Shown piece by piece: positions 32,447 to 41,304 of a DNA stretch of 64,000 nucleotides. Origin of the DNA: Selenomonas sp. ND2010 (GTDB taxonomy: Bacteria; Bacillota; Negativicutes; Selenomonadales; Selenomonadaceae); assembly GCF_000702005.1 (NCBI RefSeq), contig NZ_JNKI01000001.1, positions 62,001 to 126,000 on the forward strand. The letters are read 5' to 3'. The first letter of the stretch is position 1; each line of letters starts with the position of its first letter. The notes under the pieces are model-generated. The model saw nothing but the letters and a program-made list of their open reading frames with translations. It did no database searches and was not told the origin of the DNA. The position numbers and the translations under genes are program-made.

Positions 32447-33070
32447 ATGCCCCCAAAGGTTAAGTTTCAAAAAGAGGAGATTGTGACGGCTGCGCTGGAA
32501 GTCGTGCGCAAGAAGGGAATCGATGCGGTGACCGCACGTGAGGTGGCCGCAGAGCTTGGTGTGTCTCCGCGGCCAATCTTTACGTGGTTCACGACGATGG
32601 AACAGCTGAAGGTCGAGGTCTATGCCATGGCAAAGGCGCGCTATCAGGTGTATATCGAAACAGGGCTCAAAGGGCCGGTGCCATTCTTGGGCGTTGGTCA
32701 GCAGTATATCCGCTTTGCCCAAGAGGAACCCGAGCTCTATAAGTTGCTCTTTTTGACGAAGCCGGATGAGGCAGTGGGCGGTGCGATGGATGCCCTGCAT
32801 TTTTCGCAGGAGCTGGTGCGTGAGTCGATTATGCGCATCTATCACATGGATGCGGCGACGGCGGATAAATACTTTCGCAATCTCTGGCTCGTGGCGTTCA
32901 GCTTTGCGACGCTTATCGTCACCGATGACTGTCCGTATACGGATGCGCAGATGAGTGCTGTCTTTACCGAGATGAGCCTTGCCTATTGCAAGGCGTTCAA
33001 GGAAGTGCCGGGATTTGCTACCGGTGATTTTGACAAAGATGCAATCTTTGGGGCATTAGTCAAGAAGTGA
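32447..33070 (+). CDS. TetR-family transcriptional regulator
   Basis: A 207-residue repressor. The N-terminal helix-turn-helix spans IVTAALEVVRKKGIDAVTAREVAAELGVSPRPIFTWF, where the usual Tyr of the recognition helix is Phe-Thr. The C-terminal part is the ligand-binding/dimer domain (YKLLFLTKPDE; KYFRNLWLVAFSFATLI). The ATG at 32447 follows GGAAGGA. The hydrolase gene begins within 25 bases of its stop, so it is probably a co-transcribed target, and the palindrome at 32401-32424 the operator. Confidence 0.9.
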   Translation: MPPKVKFQKEEIVTAALEVVRKKGIDAVTAREVAAELGVSPRPIFTWFTTMEQLKVEVYAMAKARYQVYIETGLKGPVPFLGVGQQYIRFAQEEPELYKLLFLTKPDEAVGGAMDALHFSQELVRESIMRIYHMDAATADKYFRNLWLVAFSFATLIVTDDCPYTDAQMSAVFTEMSLAYCKAFKEVPGFATGDFDKDAIFGALVKK

Positions 33071-33090
33071 AAAAGAATATTGAGGGTAGT

Positions 33091-33693
33091 ATGGATATTG
33101 TAGTTTACGTCCACGGGAAGGGCGGAAGTGCAGCCGAGGCTGAGCATTATCGGGCGTTTTTCCCCGATGCGAAAGTGCTGGGCCTTGATTATCAGACCTT
33201 TACCCCGTGGGAAACAGGAAATGAGATTCGAGAGATCGTTAGGGACTTATATGAGAAGTATGACAATGTGGTGCTGATTGCCAATAGTATTGGCGCGTTT
33301 TTCAGCATGTGTGGCGGTATTGACGCGTATGTGAAGCAGGCGTATTTCATTTCGCCTGTGGTCGATATGGAAACGCTCATCACGAACATGATGCAGTGGG
33401 CGCAGGTAACAGAGAAAGACTTAGAGGAACAGGGCGTAATCCCTACAGAGTTTGGCGAGGACTTGTCCTGGGAGTATCTTTCTTATGTTCGCAGTCATCC
33501 CATCCAGTGGACGGTGCCGACACAGATTTTGTATGGCGGTCACGATAATCTTACGGATTATGTGACGATGCAGGCTTTTGCCGATAATCATGATGCGGAT
33601 CTTACGGTAATGGAAGCTGGTGAGCATTGGTTCCATACTGAAGAGCAGAGGCAGTTCTTGGATGATTGGCTTTGGCGTGTAAAGGGAATGTGA
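33091..33693 (+). CDS. Alpha/beta-fold hydrolase
   Basis: A 200-residue hydrolase. After the first strand VVYVHGKGGSA, which forms the oxyanion region, the nucleophile elbow is IANSIGAFFSM (serine within N-S-I-G), the acid is in ILYGGHDNLTDY and the catalytic histidine in AGEHWFHTE. The substrate is unknown; small esters or peptides are typical. GAGGG precedes the ATG at 33091; a GTG at 33067 overlapping the TetR stop is an alternative. Position suggests control by the TetR regulator. Confidence 0.85.
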   Translation: MDIVVYVHGKGGSAAEAEHYRAFFPDAKVLGLDYQTFTPWETGNEIREIVRDLYEKYDNVVLIANSIGAFFSMCGGIDAYVKQAYFISPVVDMETLITNMMQWAQVTEKDLEEQGVIPTEFGEDLSWEYLSYVRSHPIQWTVPTQILYGGHDNLTDYVTMQAFADNHDADLTVMEAGEHWFHTEEQRQFLDDWLWRVKGM

Positions 33694-33718
33694 TTTTAAG
33701 GCAACACAAGGAGGTCTT

Positions 33719-34201
33719 ATGGTAACGACAGAACGACTGATCCTATATCCGGCTGATGGCATTCAGATGGAAGGGGCTATTGACACGGTACAGGATGCAG
33801 AGTTGAAGAAGGCGTATGAGGAAATGCTGACTGGCTGTATTTCACATCCGCATCAGTGGGATTGGTATGCGATGTGGATGATTGAGCGTCATGATGGCAA
33901 GCATGTGGGGGATTTATGTTTTAAAGGGCTCGGCGCAGATGGTGTGGCGGAAATCGGCTACGGGATCGAGGAGGAATACCGTGGACATGGTTATGCGACT
34001 GAGGCTGTGCGGGCGGCAATTTCCTGGGCCTTTTCTCATCCGGAAGTGAAACGGATTGAAGCTGAGGCTGAGGAGGGCAATGCCGCATCAAAACGCGTAT
34101 TGGCGAAGTGTTGTTTTCTAGTGAGCGGAGAAATTGGGGAAGAAGGTCCGCGTTATTTCCGGAACCGTTTGTCGATTGAGTCGATGCTTGAGGTGATATG
34201 A
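33719..34201 (+). CDS. GNAT-family N-acetyltransferase (RimJ/RimL type)
   Basis: A 160-residue acetyltransferase starting TTERLILYPAD as in RimJ/RimL proteins. The acetyl-CoA motif is IGYGIEEEYRGHGYATEAVRAAISWAF near residue 80, followed by EAEAEEGNAASKRVLAKCCF. The substrate is unknown. The start follows AAGGAGG; the stop overlaps the next start (ATGA), which couples it to the flavodoxin-type gene. Confidence 0.9.
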   Translation: MVTTERLILYPADGIQMEGAIDTVQDAELKKAYEEMLTGCISHPHQWDWYAMWMIERHDGKHVGDLCFKGLGADGVAEIGYGIEEEYRGHGYATEAVRAAISWAFSHPEVKRIEAEAEEGNAASKRVLAKCCFLVSGEIGEEGPRYFRNRLSIESMLEVI

Positions 34202-34896
34202 CGATGAGGATTTTAATTCTGAATGGCAGTCCCAAAAGAAAGAAAAGCGACACGATGCATATTACCCGGGCCTTTGTGCAGGGCATGGAAGATGCCGCGC
34301 CGCAGGAGGTAAATGTCATTGACATCGCCGATAAACATATCGAATTCTGTGTGGGGTGTTTTACCTGCAAACGCAATGGTGGTACTTGTGTACACAAGGA
34401 TGATATGAAATCGCTGATAGCGGAGATGTTAAAAAGCGAGTTGTTATTGTTTAATTTCCCGCTCTATGGGTATGGTATGCCAGCACAGTTAAAGGCCTTC
34501 ATTGAGAGGACCATGCCGCTTTCCTGCATAAAGATGAAGAAGGTTGGTGAGCGTTATGAGCATATCGGGCAGGCGAATTTTGCCCATCTTCGTTATCTGA
34601 TGATTTGCGGCTGCGGGTTTCCGAACAGCAAGGGGAATTTTGAGCCAGCGGTGGCGCAGTTCAAGTTGCTCTTCCCGCGTCAGCATACAATCATTACGGT
34701 GCCTGAAAGTCCGATGTTTAACGTGCCACAAGCCGATATCGTCACGAAGCCGCGGCTCGAGCTGGTGCGTGAGGCGGGATGGCAGTATGCTGCGACGGGC
34801 GAGATATCCGCAGATTTGTTGGCACAAATTGGTTCACCGATGATTCCTGAGGAGACCTATGCGGCGATCGCCAATGGAGAACAGGTGGTGAACTGA
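34198..34896 (+). CDS. Flavodoxin-family NAD(P)H oxidoreductase
   Basis: A 232-residue flavoprotein of the NADPH-dependent FMN reductase type. The FMN phosphate loop is ILNGSPKRKKSDTMHITRAF at the N-terminus, the cysteine motif CVGCFTCKRNGG near residue 51 is typical of the iron-sulfur flavoprotein-like subgroup, and FNFPLYGYGMPAQLKAFIERT follows. The single CxxCxxC motif could bind an Fe-S cluster. It is translationally coupled to the acetyltransferase and probably cytosolic. Confidence 0.88.
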   Translation: MTMRILILNGSPKRKKSDTMHITRAFVQGMEDAAPQEVNVIDIADKHIEFCVGCFTCKRNGGTCVHKDDMKSLIAEMLKSELLLFNFPLYGYGMPAQLKAFIERTMPLSCIKMKKVGERYEHIGQANFAHLRYLMICGCGFPNSKGNFEPAVAQFKLLFPRQHTIITVPESPMFNVPQADIVTKPRLELVREAGWQYAATGEISADLLAQIGSPMIPEETYAAIANGEQVVN

Positions 34897-34974
34897 AACA
34901 ATTCTTTAGGTGTTTCTAAGTCTTTGGGGTGCTATTTTTGTTATAATAAAAATAGCGAAAGGACGGTGAGGACT

Positions 34975-36057
34975 GTGTGGAAAAAATTGACGGTTTTAGC
35001 GAGCTTTCTGGTGATTCCGTCACTCACGGCATCAGCGGCCGTGGTTACGGTGAACGGTCAGGGCGGCTCGGAGCGAAGTGCTCTGCGACAGGCCTTACGG
35101 CAGGCGATTGAACAGCAGGTCGGCGTCATGGTGGACAGCCGCAGTTATGTGCAGAATTACCGTCTTATCAATGACCGCATCTATACGCAGGCCGATGGCT
35201 ATATCAAAAGTTATGAGATACTTGAACGCACTAAGGATAACGGCATTTATAAGGTAAAGGTGCGCGCCGATGTTTCGGAGCAAAAACTAAGTGCCGCGCT
35301 TGGTTCCTATGCGCAGAAAAAGGCTGTCGTTGGTGCCAATATGCAAGATCCGCGTGTTGGTGTCGTGGCGATGGATCAGCAGGGCACCCGCTATGCGGCT
35401 TTAGAAAATGCCGTGATGGAAGGTCTTGGTGCACAGGGCTATACGCGGATTGTCGATATTGATCAGCTTGACAAGTCCAAACAAAAGCAGCTGCAAGCAG
35501 CGGCTCTTTCGGGTGACAAGTCAATGATTAAGACGTTGACTTGTCAATTTTCGCTTGACTATCTCGTGACCGTGTCGGTGGATAAGGCTGTCGGCAGTAT
35601 AGCTGATTATGCGCCTGTGCCGGGTTTTGAAAATCTCAAGAAGGCAAATGTCACGGTGTCGGTGCGCATGCTAAATGTCAATAATGGCGAGGTTATATAC
35701 GCGGGCGTGTTCAAGGGAAAATCCGAACGCCGCGGCCCCAATGCCGTAAACGAGGCGATAGCCGAGGCTGCTAAAGGAATACCTGAGGCCATCGGAACGG
35801 CGGCACTTAATAAGGCCGCTAATCCCGAGCAGCACTTGCAGTTAATCATTACGGACAACAAATTGGGCAATATCAGCGAGGCAACAGCAACTTTGCGCGA
35901 ACTTTCAGGCGTGGGCAATGTCTTTGTCCGCAGTTCAAGCTTTGGCAACATGATCGTTGACATTGACTTTAACGGCACTGCCCATGACTTTGCGACCGTG
36001 CTTGAGGGAAATGGCTGGAAGGTCTTAGCACTGGGGGCTGAGTATATCAAAATATAA
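34975..36057 (+). CDS. Exported FlgT/LPP20-like protein
   Basis: A 360-residue protein with a signal peptide (LTVLASFLVIPSLTASA) and an N-terminal module RSALRQALRQAIEQQVGVMV... DGYIKSYEIL that matches the N-domain of flagellar FlgT and LPP20-like lipoproteins. The middle looks like a CsgG/curli-type nucleotide-independent fold and the C-terminal 80 residues are a separate alpha/beta domain. It starts with GTG behind GGTGAGG; a TATAAT at 34942-34947 serves as -10. The part between residues about 165 and 190 is encoded by three copies of the TGACAAGTCA repeat (35468-35546) and is likely a later insertion. Confidence 0.65.
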   Translation: MWKKLTVLASFLVIPSLTASAAVVTVNGQGGSERSALRQALRQAIEQQVGVMVDSRSYVQNYRLINDRIYTQADGYIKSYEILERTKDNGIYKVKVRADVSEQKLSAALGSYAQKKAVVGANMQDPRVGVVAMDQQGTRYAALENAVMEGLGAQGYTRIVDIDQLDKSKQKQLQAAALSGDKSMIKTLTCQFSLDYLVTVSVDKAVGSIADYAPVPGFENLKKANVTVSVRMLNVNNGEVIYAGVFKGKSERRGPNAVNEAIAEAAKGIPEAIGTAALNKAANPEQHLQLIITDNKLGNISEATATLRELSGVGNVFVRSSSFGNMIVDIDFNGTAHDFATVLEGNGWKVLALGAEYIKI

Positions 36058-36106
36058 GCGGCAATAAGGATATGGCGTATGTCCTGTTGCTCATTTCTGG
36101 CATAGA

Positions 36107-36158
36107 AAAAACGCTGTGAAGATGCGGACGATGTTCGTGGCGATCTTCACAGCGTTTT
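36107..36158. terminator. Bidirectional terminator
   Basis: AAAACGCTGTGAAGAT and ATCTTCACAGCGTTTT form a 16-bp perfect stem between convergent genes. Confidence 0.9.
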
Positions 36159-36161
36159 GCT

Positions 36162-36803
36162 TTAGTTGGTAACGGTTAATGGATCAGGACCGTATTGATT
36201 CGGGCCTGGGGTGCCCGGGATAAAGATGACGTATATGGAAAGGGCAAAGTTGAGCAGGGGGATAAATCCGCCGATAACCCACCAGCCAGGACGATCAAGG
36301 TCGTGCAGACGGCGTATCAACAGCATGCAGCTGGGGACTGTGATAGCGAGGGCTATGAGTGCGAGTAGAAGGGTACCGAAGATTTCATCGATTATTGCGC
36401 TCAGGATGCCTGCAATCACGGCGCCCACGATGTATATCCCCATCAATGCCAGACTGCGAAGCAGGTAACGTTTTCGGTTCAACCGGTTATCGTAGCGGAA
36501 GAACTTGTCGGTGATGCTTTCATCGGGGATATATGGTTCATTCCCAAAGGCAGAAACGCTGGGGGCTGGAGCCGTATGCTGACCGGGATAAGGTGGCCTG
36601 TTGTTGTAATAAGGCGGATTAGGCTGCTGCATAGGTGGTGGCGTTTGTGCAGGGGGTGTTTGTTGCTGCGGATTATGGGGCATCTGAGAGGGGGCTGCAG
36701 TGCTAGTTGGTTGCGCTTGGGCAGGGGTAGCGGTGCCGCAGGATGGGCAGAATTTTGCGGTGCCGTCCAAGGGGGTGCCGCAGTTCGAACAGAAATTAGA
36801 CAT
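36162..36803 (-). CDS. Zinc-ribbon DUF805 membrane protein
   Basis: A 213-residue protein. Residues 1-25 form a zinc ribbon (FCSNCGTPLDGTAKFCPSCG), residues 28-90 a Pro/Gln-rich linker, and the remainder a DUF805 domain with four hydrophobic helices and the conserved RLHDLDRPGWW and PGTPGPNQYGPDP motifs. DUF805 proteins are inner-membrane proteins of unknown role. The ATG at 36803 follows GGAGG; an earlier ATG lies upstream of the ribosome site. Confidence 0.9.
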   Translation of the reverse strand: MSNFCSNCGTPLDGTAKFCPSCGTATPAQAQPTSTAAPSQMPHNPQQQTPPAQTPPPMQQPNPPYYNNRPPYPGQHTAPAPSVSAFGNEPYIPDESITDKFFRYDNRLNRKRYLLRSLALMGIYIVGAVIAGILSAIIDEIFGTLLLALIALAITVPSCMLLIRRLHDLDRPGWWVIGGFIPLLNFALSIYVIFIPGTPGPNQYGPDPLTVTN

Positions 36804-36989
36804 AATGATTCCTCCTAACATAACAATTGTTTCAATCTTTTTATGGAAGCAGTATTTGGTTTGCTCAGAAAAAATTCTTCACAAAGTAGGAAATTCCTGC
36901 TGACCAGACAAATTGCCGGTTCGTTTGACTGGTCAACAGAAGTGTAAGACATTGTTTGAAAAAGAAAATTATGTGCCAAGGAAAAATGC

Positions 36990-37018
36990 TTGACAGGTTA
37001 TTTGGGCTTCGGTATAAT
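36990..37018 (+). promoter_or_regulatory. Consensus promoter of the ylxM-ffh operon
   Basis: TTGACA (36990-36995), a 17-base spacer and TATAAT (37013-37018), a perfect sigma-A promoter. It is enclosed by an inverted repeat TGTGCCAAGG (36972-36981) / CCTTGGCACA (37038-37047). Confidence 0.9.
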
Positions 37019-37024
37019 AGCTAT

Positions 37025-37054
37025 GTCAAGGAGATGACCTTGGCACATTTTTTT
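37025..37054 (+). terminator. Hairpin with T run in the ylxM leader (possible attenuator)
   Basis: GTCAAGG and CCTTGGC form a 7-bp stem, followed after ACA by seven T. It sits about seven bases after the expected transcription start and could attenuate the SRP operon. Confidence 0.5.
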
Positions 37055-37071
37055 GAAAACAGGTGATGGGA

Positions 37072-37434
37072 ATGATGGAGCAGCTTTTATATCTGTCCGC
37101 TTTGTTTGACCTGTATGGCGCACTGCTGACGGAAAAACAGCAGGAATGCCTGCGAATGCATCTGTTTGAAGATTTTTCGTTGTCGGAAATCGGTGAGGAG
37201 TTGGGAATTTCCCGGCAGGCCGTTTACGATAATATCCATCGGTCCGAGAAGGCCATGGAAGCATACGAAGAAAAGCTGGGACTGGTGCGACGCTATCAGG
37301 CAGAGCGTCAGGAACTAGCTGAGATTTATGAATCCATCGAGGGATTGAAGACTCCGGAGAATGCCTCGGAGGTCGAAGCAGTCCTGAACCGGCTGAACCC
37401 AATCCTGGGACGCAGTCAGGAGGTATCGATTTGA
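37072..37434 (+). CDS. ylxM: YlxM/p13 family helix-turn-helix protein
   Basis: YlxM binds SRP components and is encoded upstream of ffh in most Firmicutes. The 120-residue protein begins MMEQLLYLSALFDLYGALLT, with the typical DLYGALLTEKQ and the sigma-70 region 4-like helix-turn-helix LSEIGEELGISRQAVYDNIHRSE. Several starts are possible; 37072 has AGGTG seven bases upstream. The stop overlaps the ffh start (TTGA). Confidence 0.95.
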   Translation: MMEQLLYLSALFDLYGALLTEKQQECLRMHLFEDFSLSEIGEELGISRQAVYDNIHRSEKAMEAYEEKLGLVRRYQAERQELAEIYESIEGLKTPENASEVEAVLNRLNPILGRSQEVSI

Positions 37435-38819
37435 TATTTGAGAGTTTATCCGACCGTTTGCAGGAGACCTTTAAGAAGCTCCGCGGACATGGCAAGCTGA
37501 CGGAAGATGATGTCAATGAAGCCATGCACGAAGTTCGTATGGCCTTGCTGGAGGCCGACGTCAACTTCAAGGTAGTAAAAAACTTCATCAAGACGGTTAA
37601 AGAGCGAGCCATCGGTCAGGATATCTTAGAAACCCTGACCCCGGCTCAGGTCGTCATTAAGATTGTTGATGAAGAGCTCACGAACCTCATGGGAGGTACG
37701 CAGAGCCGTATCAATATGAGTCCCAATCCGCCGACGGTCATCATGATGGCTGGTTTGCAGGGTGCTGGTAAGACGACGTCTGCCGGCAAGTTGGGCCTCG
37801 CTTTAAAGAAACAGGGCAAGCGGCCGCTGCTGGTCGCCTGCGATATTTATCGTCCGGCAGCAATCAAGCAGCTGCAGGTCCTTGGTGGTCAGCTGGACAT
37901 TCCAGTGTTCACTATGGAGCAGGGCACCGATGCGGTGACCATTGCCAAGAACTCCATCGCGTATTCGCAGTCTCATGCCAATGACGTTATCATCATCGAT
38001 ACGGCTGGTCGTCTGCAGATTGATGAAAAGCTCATGCAGGAGCTTCGTGATATTAAGGCAGAGGTCAAACCTCATGAAATCTTGCTCGTCGTTGACGCTA
38101 TGACTGGTCAGGAATCGGTCAACGTCGCTCAGACCTTCAACGAAAATCTGGGGCTTGACGGTGTCGTCATGACAAAGCTCGATGGTGATGCCCGTGGTGG
38201 TGCGGCTCTGTCGGTCAAGGCAGTGACCAATGTACCGATTAAGTTTATCGGTGTCGGTGAGAAAATCGAGCCGTTGCAGCCGTTCCATCCTGATCGCATG
38301 GCTTCGCGAATCCTTGGTATGGGCGATGTGCTCTCGCTGGTCGAGAAGGCACAGCAGACCTTTGACATGGAAGAAGCCAAAAAGATGGAAAAGAAGCTCC
38401 GCAAGGATGAATTTACCCTTGATGACTTCCTTTCCCAGATGCAGCAGGTCAAAAAGCTTGGCTCGCTGGAAAACATCTTAGGCATGATTCCTGGTATGGG
38501 CGGGCTGAAAAAACAGCTCGAAGGCCAGAACATTGACCTCGACGGCAAAGAAATGCGTCAGATTGAGGCAATCATCAAATCAATGACGCCGAAAGAACGC
38601 GCCAATATCGATATCATCAATGGCAGTCGCCGCAAGCGCATTGCCATGGGCTCTGGTACGCGTGTTCAGGATGTCAATAAGCTCCTGAAGCAGTTTGGCG
38701 AAATGAAAAAGATGATGAAGAAAATGAAAAAAATGCAGAAGGGCAAAGGCGGGTTCCCAGGTCTTGGTGGGCTCGGCGGCCTGGGCGGCGGTTTCCCCAA
38801 ATTGCCGTTTATGCATTAA
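37431..38819 (+). CDS. ffh: Signal recognition particle protein Ffh
   Basis: Ffh is the SRP54 GTPase that binds signal peptides and the 4.5S RNA. The 462-residue protein has N, G and M domains in order: MIFESLSDRLQETFKKL, GLQGAGKTTSAGKLG, DIYRPAAIKQL, DTAGRLQIDE, TKLDGDARGG, and a methionine-rich M domain (QMQQVKKLGSLENILGMIPGMGG) with the RNA-binding INGSRRKRIAMGSGT. The C-terminus is a Gly-rich tail. It starts with TTG, six bases after CAGGAGG. The receptor FtsY is encoded at 4758-5672. No 4.5S RNA gene is in the window. Confidence 0.98.
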   Translation: MIFESLSDRLQETFKKLRGHGKLTEDDVNEAMHEVRMALLEADVNFKVVKNFIKTVKERAIGQDILETLTPAQVVIKIVDEELTNLMGGTQSRINMSPNPPTVIMMAGLQGAGKTTSAGKLGLALKKQGKRPLLVACDIYRPAAIKQLQVLGGQLDIPVFTMEQGTDAVTIAKNSIAYSQSHANDVIIIDTAGRLQIDEKLMQELRDIKAEVKPHEILLVVDAMTGQESVNVAQTFNENLGLDGVVMTKLDGDARGGAALSVKAVTNVPIKFIGVGEKIEPLQPFHPDRMASRILGMGDVLSLVEKAQQTFDMEEAKKMEKKLRKDEFTLDDFLSQMQQVKKLGSLENILGMIPGMGGLKKQLEGQNIDLDGKEMRQIEAIIKSMTPKERANIDIINGSRRKRIAMGSGTRVQDVNKLLKQFGEMKKMMKKMKKMQKGKGGFPGLGGLGGLGGGFPKLPFMH

Positions 38820-38862
38820 GATTTATACATTTACTTTTGACTACGAAAGGTGGTGAATATTC

Positions 38863-39135
38863 ATGGCAGTAAAGATTCGTTTGAACCGTATGGGTGCTAA
38901 AAAGAACCCGTTCTATCGCATCGTTGTAGCTGATTCCCGCGCTCCGCGTGATGGCCGTTTCATCGAGATCCTCGGTAACTACGACCCGAACAAGCAGCCG
39001 GCAGTTATCAGCATCGACGAAGCTAAGGCTATCGATTGGATGAACAAAGGCGCTCAGCCGACGGATACCGTTAAAAATCTCCTCAGCAAGCAGGGCATCA
39101 TGGCTAAGTTTGCTGAAGCAAAAGCTAAGAAATAA
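38863..39135 (+). CDS. rpsP: 30S ribosomal protein S16
   Basis: S16 is a primary assembly protein of the small subunit. The 90-residue product starts [26 protein letters not shown], the family signature, and has the ILGNYDP motif. The start follows AAAGGTGG. Codon use is strongly biased, as expected for a ribosomal protein. It is in the standard ffh-rpsP-khpA-ylqD-rimM-trmD order. Confidence 0.98.
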   Translation: MAVKIRLNRMGAKKNPFYRIVVADSRAPRDGRFIEILGNYDPNKQPAVISIDEAKAIDWMNKGAQPTDTVKNLLSKQGIMAKFAEAKAKK

Positions 39136-39150
39136 TTGGAGGGACTCAAC

Positions 39151-39378
39151 ATGAAAGAACTTGTTGAAGTTATCGCCAAATCCTTAGTAGACCATCCGGA
39201 GGCCGTCCGTGTGGACGAACGACAGGAAGAGGGGCAGACCGTGCTCGAACTTCATGTTGCCGAGGATGATATGGGTAAGGTCATCGGGCGTCAGGGTCGT
39301 ATCGCGAAAGCTATGCGTACCGTGGTCAAAGCCGCGGCCACCCGGGAGAATACCAAAGTCACGGTTGAGATTATTTAG
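39151..39378 (+). CDS. khpA: KH-domain RNA-binding protein KhpA
   Basis: A 75-residue single KH domain. The GxxG RNA-binding loop is GKVIGRQGRIAKAMRTVV. It acts with KhpB (Jag) in post-transcriptional control and cell elongation in Firmicutes. The ATG at 39151 follows GGAGGG by eight bases; the TTG at 39136 is before it. Confidence 0.95.
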   Translation: MKELVEVIAKSLVDHPEAVRVDERQEEGQTVLELHVAEDDMGKVIGRQGRIAKAMRTVVKAAATRENTKVTVEII

Positions 39379-39441
39379 ATGAAACAGCGGCAGGCTCAGT
39401 TTACTGGGTCTGGCCGCTATTTCTATGTAGGAGGAACTGTC

Positions 39442-39873
39442 ATGGATACGATTTCACTGAAAATGCCGGTAACCATTAAGGCAAAACTGACGGAAAAACT
39501 CAAGGCTAAAATTCTGGGAGAACTCGAAGACGGAATCAAACGTGCCGAGCTCGAAGTTCAGCAGCTTAACATCCAGGAGAAGCGTGTAATGCAGGAAAAT
39601 CAGCCGGAAGATGCGGAGAACCCGACGCCAGAAGAGATTCAGCGTTTGCAGTCCATTCAGGCACACTTCGGTCAGGAGTGTCAGAAACGCCTGCAGTATC
39701 GGGAAGAAGCAATGGCTCGCAAAGAGGAAACGGAAAAACTCGTTCTCGGTGCGGAAATTGTCCAGGGCACGCTCGAGCGTCAGGTGGAAGTTCATGTTGG
39801 TGATGATATGCGTGAACTCATGAATGTGGAAGTGCTGGTGGAAGATGACAAAATTATCGCCATCCGCAGTTAA
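39442..39873 (+). CDS. ylqD: YlqD family protein
   Basis: A 143-residue protein with a central helical, charged region (EEIQRLQSIQAHFGQECQKR) and a C-terminal beta-rich VHVGDDMRELMNVEVLVEDDKIIAI, as in YlqD of Bacillus. Role unknown. It starts behind AGGAGG and overlaps rimM by 29 bases. Confidence 0.9.
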   Translation: MDTISLKMPVTIKAKLTEKLKAKILGELEDGIKRAELEVQQLNIQEKRVMQENQPEDAENPTPEEIQRLQSIQAHFGQECQKRLQYREEAMARKEETEKLVLGAEIVQGTLERQVEVHVGDDMRELMNVEVLVEDDKIIAIRS

Positions 39874-40375
39874 GAAAAAACGCGTCACGATTGGTAAAGT
39901 TGGCGCGGCGCATGGCATTCATGGAGAGATGCGCATTATCCCGCTGACGGATTTTACCGAGCGTTTCGCGTCGATGAAAGAAGTCATGGTAGGCGATGAA
40001 CTGCTGCATATCGAGAGCTGTAAATACCACAAGCAGTATGTGCTGATGAAGTTCCGCGAGTATCCGATTCGTGAGGACGCCATGCGTCTTACGGGGAAAC
40101 TTTTGACTGTGGATCGCAGCGAAGCAGCACCGCTGGCCGAAGGCGAGTATTATACCTTTGACATCATCGGCCTTACGGTCTACGATGTCAGTGGTAAGGA
40201 ACTTGGGCGTGTGGAAAATGTTCTGCGCACAGGCAGCAACGATGTTTATCAGGCGCGCCGTCTGGATGGTGGCGAGCTTTTGATTCCGGCACTTAAAGCG
40301 GTGGTCAAGGAGATTGATATCGCCGGCGGCCGTATGGTGATTGATATGCCTGAGGAGATTTCTGATGCGCATTGA
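39845..40375 (+). CDS. rimM: 16S rRNA processing protein RimM
   Basis: RimM helps mature the 30S head domain. The 176-residue protein has the N-terminal barrel with RVTIGKVGAAHGIHGEMRI and the C-terminal PRC barrel (YYTFDIIGLTVYDVSGKELG; LDGGELLIPALKAVVKEID). The ATG at 39845 lies within the end of ylqD, after GGTGGAAG. It overlaps trmD by 11 bases. Confidence 0.96.
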   Translation: MTKLSPSAVKKKRVTIGKVGAAHGIHGEMRIIPLTDFTERFASMKEVMVGDELLHIESCKYHKQYVLMKFREYPIREDAMRLTGKLLTVDRSEAAPLAEGEYYTFDIIGLTVYDVSGKELGRVENVLRTGSNDVYQARRLDGGELLIPALKAVVKEIDIAGGRMVIDMPEEISDAH

Positions 40376-41111
40376 TATGGTGACTATTTTCCCCGAGATG
40401 TTTGCGGGGCCGTTTGGTGACAGCATCACGAAGCGGGCCGTGGACAATGGGATTCTCGATATCCACTTCACAAACTTTCGGGATTACGCAGAGGATAAGC
40501 ATCACCATGTCGACGATACGCCGTTTGGCGGCGGCGCTGGCATGGTCATAAAGCCTGAGCCGATGTATAAAGCAGTCCGCGATGTACTGGGCAAGACCCA
40601 GGAATTTGCCGCGAACCGCCGCGTGCTGATTATGGATCCGTCGGGGCCGACGTTTACCCAGGAGAAGGCCAAGGAGCTGGCCGGTTATGATCAGCTCATC
40701 TTTATCTGTGGTCATTACGAGGGCTTTGATGCGCGCATCTATAAGCTCGCCGATGAAGCCATCTCGATTGGTGACTTTATCCTGACGGGCGGCGAGCTTC
40801 CCGCTATGGTTATTACCGATGCGGTGTCGCGTATGCTGCCAGGCGTACTCGGGGCGCCGGATTCGGCACCGACCGATTCGTTTTACGAAGGCCTGTTGGA
40901 ATTCCCGCAGTACACGCGGCCACGTGAGTTTGAGGGCATGGCGGTGCCCGAGGTGCTGCTATCCGGTAATCATGCCAAGATTCGGCAGTGGCGCCGCGAG
41001 CAGTCACTACTCGTGACGAAAAAATACCGGCCGGACTTATTGGAAAAGGCAGATCTAACCGAAAAAGACCGCATTTTTTTGAATCTGCAGAATGATGCGG
41101 AAGATGAATAA
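40365..41111 (+). CDS. trmD: tRNA (guanine-N1)-methyltransferase TrmD
   Basis: TrmD makes m1G37 in tRNAs. The 248-residue protein has the SPOUT trefoil knot: MRIDMVTIFPEMF, YAEDKHHHVDDTPFGGGAGM, LIFICGHYEGFDAR and ISIGDFILTGGELPAM. These form the SAM-binding knot and the active site. The ATG at 40365 overlaps the rimM end. The conserved operon continues no further; rplS is not next in this genome. Confidence 0.98.
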   Translation: MRIDMVTIFPEMFAGPFGDSITKRAVDNGILDIHFTNFRDYAEDKHHHVDDTPFGGGAGMVIKPEPMYKAVRDVLGKTQEFAANRRVLIMDPSGPTFTQEKAKELAGYDQLIFICGHYEGFDARIYKLADEAISIGDFILTGGELPAMVITDAVSRMLPGVLGAPDSAPTDSFYEGLLEFPQYTRPREFEGMAVPEVLLSGNHAKIRQWRREQSLLVTKKYRPDLLEKADLTEKDRIFLNLQNDAEDE

Positions 41112-41304
41112 TGTTTTTAACGAAACCATTGATAGAGGAAAACTGGAAAACTTTGTCAATGGTTTGTTTTTGGTAAGAAAAAGATAAAACCATTAGAAGG
41201 ATTTTTTCTCATCGCCGTCGTATTCTATAACCATCGTAAGATTATGCTGACGTATTTGTCGGTGTAAGAATGGGATTCGATGAAAAGTATAAGGAGATGA
41301 TAGG

